Source of the DNA: DASXTS01 sp036505275
GTDB lineage: Bacteria > Actinomycetota > Actinomycetes > Mycobacteriales > Pseudonocardiaceae
NCBI GenBank assembly: GCA_036505275.1
Contig: DASXTS010000307.1
Span: forward strand, 1 to 8,976
Length of the DNA stretch: 8,976 bases
Reading direction: 5' to 3'
Shown: positions 7,441-8,976 of the stretch, piece by piece
Position numbering within the stretch: the first letter of the stretch is position 1
Layout of the letters: each line of letters begins with the position of its first letter
Notes under the pieces: generated by a model
Seen by the model: only the letters and a program-made list of their open reading frames with translations
What the model was told of the DNA's origin: nothing
Databases searched by the model: none
Translations under genes and position numbers: made by a program

Positions 7441-7854
7441 CTAGGGCTGGTCTGCGGGTGTGCAGACTTCGAGTTCCATTCCGTCGGGGTCGCGGAAGAA
7501 CAGTGACCAGGTGTCGCCGAGGCGTTGGATGTGCCCGACGTCGCGGCCGGCGGCGGTGAGTCGGTTTCGGATGTCGTCGAGGTCGGTTCGGGTGGCGACG
7601 GCGATGCCGAAGTGGTCGATGGGTCCGCGGGCTCCGTGCCGGGTGCGCTCGCCGACGATGGTGTCTGCGGGCTGTTCGGTGATGTTTAGGTCGCCGCCGC
7701 CGCCGAGGTCGAGGATGATCATCCGTGGATGGTCGTCGGTGGCTGCCATCTCGAGGGTGATCTGTGCGTTGAAGACCTCCTGGTAGAAGGCGGCGATGCG
7801 GTCGAGGTCGGCGGTGACGGTGGCGACGTGATCGAATCCGGTGGTGCGGGCCAT
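7441..7854 (-). CDS. VOC-family protein (glyoxalase/bleomycin-resistance fold)
   Basis: A complete 137-residue protein with two VOC modules. The first starts FDHVATVTADLDRIAAFYQEV; the second starts IDHFGIAVATRTDLDDIRNRL and closes with FFRDPDGMELEV. H9, H81 and E127 stand at positions that usually bind a divalent metal, with E60 a candidate fourth ligand, so it may be an active metalloenzyme (lyase, dioxygenase or isomerase type) or a binding and resistance protein. The exact reaction cannot be read. The start is ATG (complement of 7852-7854), the only start that gives the family N-terminus; no clear Shine-Dalgarno precedes it. Upstream on the same strand, 7 bp away, is the decayed FMN reductase-like fragment, whose frame runs on through this gene out of phase, so the two probably once formed an operon. 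Whether a promoter remains is unclear. Confidence 0.88.
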   Translation of the reverse strand: MARTTGFDHVATVTADLDRIAAFYQEVFNAQITLEMAATDDHPRMIILDLGGGGDLNITEQPADTIVGERTRHGARGPIDHFGIAVATRTDLDDIRNRLTAAGRDVGHIQRLGDTWSLFFRDPDGMELEVCTPADQP

Positions 7855-7861
7855 GGTGGTC

Positions 7862-8125
7862 AGGGTAGCGCTGCTCGGCGCGGGTGCTGTGTAGCGCGGT
7901 GGCCCACCAGGCGAGTTGATCGAGCAGGGTCTTGGCGTAGCCGGCGGCTTCGGGGTCGGTGGGCTGTCCGTCGGTCCAGGTGGAGAAGTAGTTGGGGAAT
8001 GCCAGTCCGTCGCGGATGGTGACGGCGTGCAGTTCGGTGAGCACGTTCTCCAGGTGCAGCACGGCGTGGCGGCCGCCGGCCGCTCCGCCGTAGCTTACGA
8101 ACGCGACCGGTTTGGCGGTCCAGCT
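7862..8125 (-). pseudogene. NADPH-dependent FMN reductase-like protein, C-terminal remnant
   Basis: Read on the minus strand from about 8125, the frame gives SWTAKPVAFVSYGGAAGGRH, then a helix AVLHLENVLTELHAVTIRDG and, at the end, AAGYAKTLLDQLAWWATALH followed by STRAEQRYP. This is the C-terminal half of NADPH-dependent FMN reductase/NAD(P)H quinone oxidoreductase-like flavodoxin-fold proteins; VSYGGAAGG matches their flavin-binding loop. The N-terminal half, with the phosphate-binding T/S-x-R motif and the usual PEYN motif, is absent. Just upstream the frame meets TAG (complement of 8153-8155), and sequence there shows no resemblance to the family. At the other end, after RYP where relatives normally stop, the frame reads through out of phase into the VOC gene as far as 7403; a single lost base in CCCTGA would explain this. 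A GTG at 8062 could start a short product, but a working enzyme is very unlikely. Confidence 0.72.
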
Positions 8126-8283
8126 CGCTGGCGGCCTCGTGCGGGTTCCGGGCTACCAGAATGGCTCTCCTCAGCGGGTACTTGAGGCGGGGGCGTTGAC
8201 CGGCGAATGAGACTGGAAATGAGGCTAGAGCGCCAGAACGCCGCTTGCCTGCGCGGCCAACCGGCATTTCGCCAGGTCAGGAG
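8126..8283. other. No recognisable gene; junction between reductase remnant and tRNA fragment
   Basis: I see no supported coding sequence here. On the minus strand a GAGGAG (complement of about 8167-8172) resembles a ribosome binding site, but no ATG, GTG or TTG follows at a useful distance before the sequence joins the reductase remnant. The stretch probably holds the breakpoint that removed the N-terminal half of the reductase, together with the sequence downstream of the tRNA half. Confidence 0.5.
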
Positions 8284-8338
8284 CGGTAGCGGTGGGATTT
8301 GAACCCACGGAGGGCTTGCACCCTCACGCGCTTTCGAG
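8284..8338 (-). tRNA. tRNA-Ser (CGA) 3' half, attachment-site remnant
   Basis: On the minus strand, 8338 to 8284 reads as the 3' part of a class II serine tRNA. It shows anticodon loop CTCGAAA with anticodon CGA (8338-8332), the 3' anticodon strand GCGCG, a long variable arm TGAGGG-TGCAAG-CCCTC, a T arm GTGGG-TTCAAAT-CCCAC, the acceptor strand CGCTACC (8291-8285) and discriminator G (8284). CCA is not encoded. The 5' half (acceptor GGTAGCG, D arm and 5' anticodon strand) is missing: the five bases before the loop, CAGAC, cannot pair with GCGCG. The match therefore stops exactly at the anticodon loop, the usual crossover position for tyrosine recombinases that use tRNA genes. It cannot make a tRNA. 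With the integrase next to it, it is best read as one att site of an integrative element. Confidence 0.85.
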
Positions 8339-8342
8339 GTCT

Positions 8343-8358
8343 GCGACCGATCGGTCGC
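8343..8358. repeat. 16-bp perfect palindrome beside the att core, nested inverted repeats
   Basis: GCGACCGATCGGTCGC is its own reverse complement and begins five bases past the tRNA homology. Further to the right two more inverted pairs nest around the same point: GGTCGC (8353-8358) with GCGACC (8400-8405), and GTTCGC (8363-8368) with GCGAAC (8386-8391). This could be a protein binding site (recombination directionality factor, repressor or integrase) or a terminator for the integrase gene. The symmetry is seen directly; the role is not known. Confidence 0.6.
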
Positions 8359-8428
8359 CTATGTTCGCTACGATCCCTGACCTCGGCGAACGCAGCGATG
8401 CGACCTAGGGTGACGGCTGGCGAGCGTC

Positions 8429-8452
8429 AGCAACCGCAACCACAACTGCAAC
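8429..8452. repeat. Four tandem hexamers between integrase remnant and att core
   Basis: AGCAAC, CGCAAC, CACAAC and TGCAAC stand in direct tandem, each ending in CAAC. They lie about 90 bp from the tRNA fragment, between it and the integrase stop. Arm-type integrase or excisionase sites often appear as short direct repeats in this position, so that is a candidate role. Simple slippage is the alternative. Confidence 0.55.
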
Positions 8453-8458
8453 CATGCA

Positions 8459-8976
8459 TCACCCCGTCCGGTCGCTTGGCGGTGCGCCTCCCCTTAGCGC
8501 GACCACTTCGGATGGGCGCATCCCCGCGTAATACATGCACGCGAAGAAGGCGACCAAGTGATCGCCTCGGCGCACTTTCATCCGGAGGCCGGCCAGGAGC
8601 CGACGAACCTGGTCCGCATTAGCCACGACGCGCCGATCAATAGCTTCTGCAACTTCTGGAGCCTTCCACTGCACCTGCTCGATTGGATTCCCTGGCAGGA
8701 GACCCCGCTCCACCGCATAGCCGAGCGCGTTGTAGAAGACTGCCCTCTTGCGATAGATCGTGGTTGCAGCCGCAGGCCGGCCATCCAGTCGCACCGCTAA
8801 GGCATCCAAGACCCGGCGCACCATGTCCAGCTGCCGCAATGCGGAGACAGGCAGGGACGCTGTCGACAGCCAGGTCAGCGCCTCTCGAACGTCCACTGGC
8901 ACGTCTTGAGCACGACGCGGAGGGTTGTACGCCCATCCGCAGAGTGGCTGCCTCAGCACCCCGTATCGCTGGGCCG
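8459..8976 (-). pseudogene. Tyrosine recombinase (phage-type integrase), catalytic domain cut off
   Basis: The minus-strand frame is open at the right window edge and ends at TGA (complement of 8459-8461), giving 171 visible residues. It shows a SAM-like core-binding domain (DVREALTWLSTASLPVSALR, then TTIYRKRAVFYNALGYAVE and GLLPGNPIEQVQW) and the opening of the catalytic domain, with FFACMYYAGMRPSEVVALR carrying the first catalytic Arg at residue 153 of the fragment. Just 18 residues later it stops with GGAPPSDRTG. The rest of the catalytic domain (the Lys, HxxR and nucleophilic Tyr motifs, normally 150 or more residues) is absent, and the 120 bp to the att site are too short to hold it. The N-terminus lies outside the window. 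The gene is therefore very probably inactive. Its position downstream of an element and next to a tRNA-Ser half is the standard int-att arrangement of actinobacterial integrative elements. Confidence 0.85.

Noticed and set aside
7391..7444. 17-residue ORF starting at ATG 7391 (MSNSSSPQKVATKSANS)
   Set aside because: It is too short, has no clear ribosome binding site, overlaps the stop of the VOC gene and could arise by chance in the lower-GC stretch.
7860..8267. Minus-strand 135-residue ORF across the reductase remnant
   Set aside because: It is out of phase with the recognisable reductase sequence, and its Arg/His-rich translation resembles no family.
8429..8452. CRISPR-like array
   Set aside because: The units are only 6 bp with no spacers, so this is a short tandem repeat and not a CRISPR array. 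No CRISPR array was seen anywhere in the window.
8299..8800. Plus-strand ORFs over the tRNA fragment and the integrase
   Set aside because: They run antisense to the tRNA half and the integrase core-binding domain, and show no protein family features.

Overview
The window is GC-rich DNA (about 70% by eye, with G or C at most third codon positions). It carries LuxR/LAL-type regulators, a secreted chymotrypsin-fold protease and an IS630-type transposase of the kind common in Actinobacteria. This points to a filamentous or soil actinomycete chromosome, but I cannot name the genus from sequence alone.

Layout, left to right. (1) 1-2266, plus strand: the 3' end of a LuxR-family regulator, then a metal-dependent amidohydrolase with a complete set of metal ligands. 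Directly behind the amidohydrolase stop codon, in the same frame, lies a half-length VOC (glyoxalase-fold) ORF that looks like a truncated gene. (2) 2303-4933, minus strand: a full-length 876-residue LAL-type regulator (ATPase domain, long helical middle, C-terminal LuxR HTH). A 154-bp intergenic region separates it from (3) 5088-6413, plus strand: a secreted S1-family serine protease with signal peptide, long propeptide and intact His-Asp-Ser triad, followed by a strong hairpin terminator. The divergent pair suggests, but does not prove, that the LAL protein controls the protease. (4) 6592-7271: a broken IS630-family transposase that lacks its N-terminal DNA-binding part and carries a -1 frame change inside the catalytic domain.

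(5) 7441-8125, minus strand: an intact small VOC protein, preceded by the C-terminal half of an NADPH-dependent FMN reductase-like protein. The reductase has lost its N-terminal half and apparently its stop codon. (6) 8284-8976, minus strand: the 3' half of a class II serine tRNA gene, starting at the anticodon loop (anticodon CGA). It is followed to the right by a palindrome, nested inverted repeats, a run of four hexamer repeats, and a tyrosine-recombinase (phage-type integrase) gene cut off just after its first catalytic arginine. This reads as the attachment-site edge of an integrative element that used a tRNA-Ser gene and has since decayed. The element body lies beyond the right edge of the window.

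Overall, an ordinary chromosomal stretch with two regulators, a hydrolase and a protease is followed by about 2.5 kb of mobile-element debris and decaying genes. I see no convincing new multi-gene system. The points most worth checking are the tRNA-Ser/integrase junction, the in-frame amidohydrolase-stop-VOC arrangement, and the LAL regulator/protease pair.
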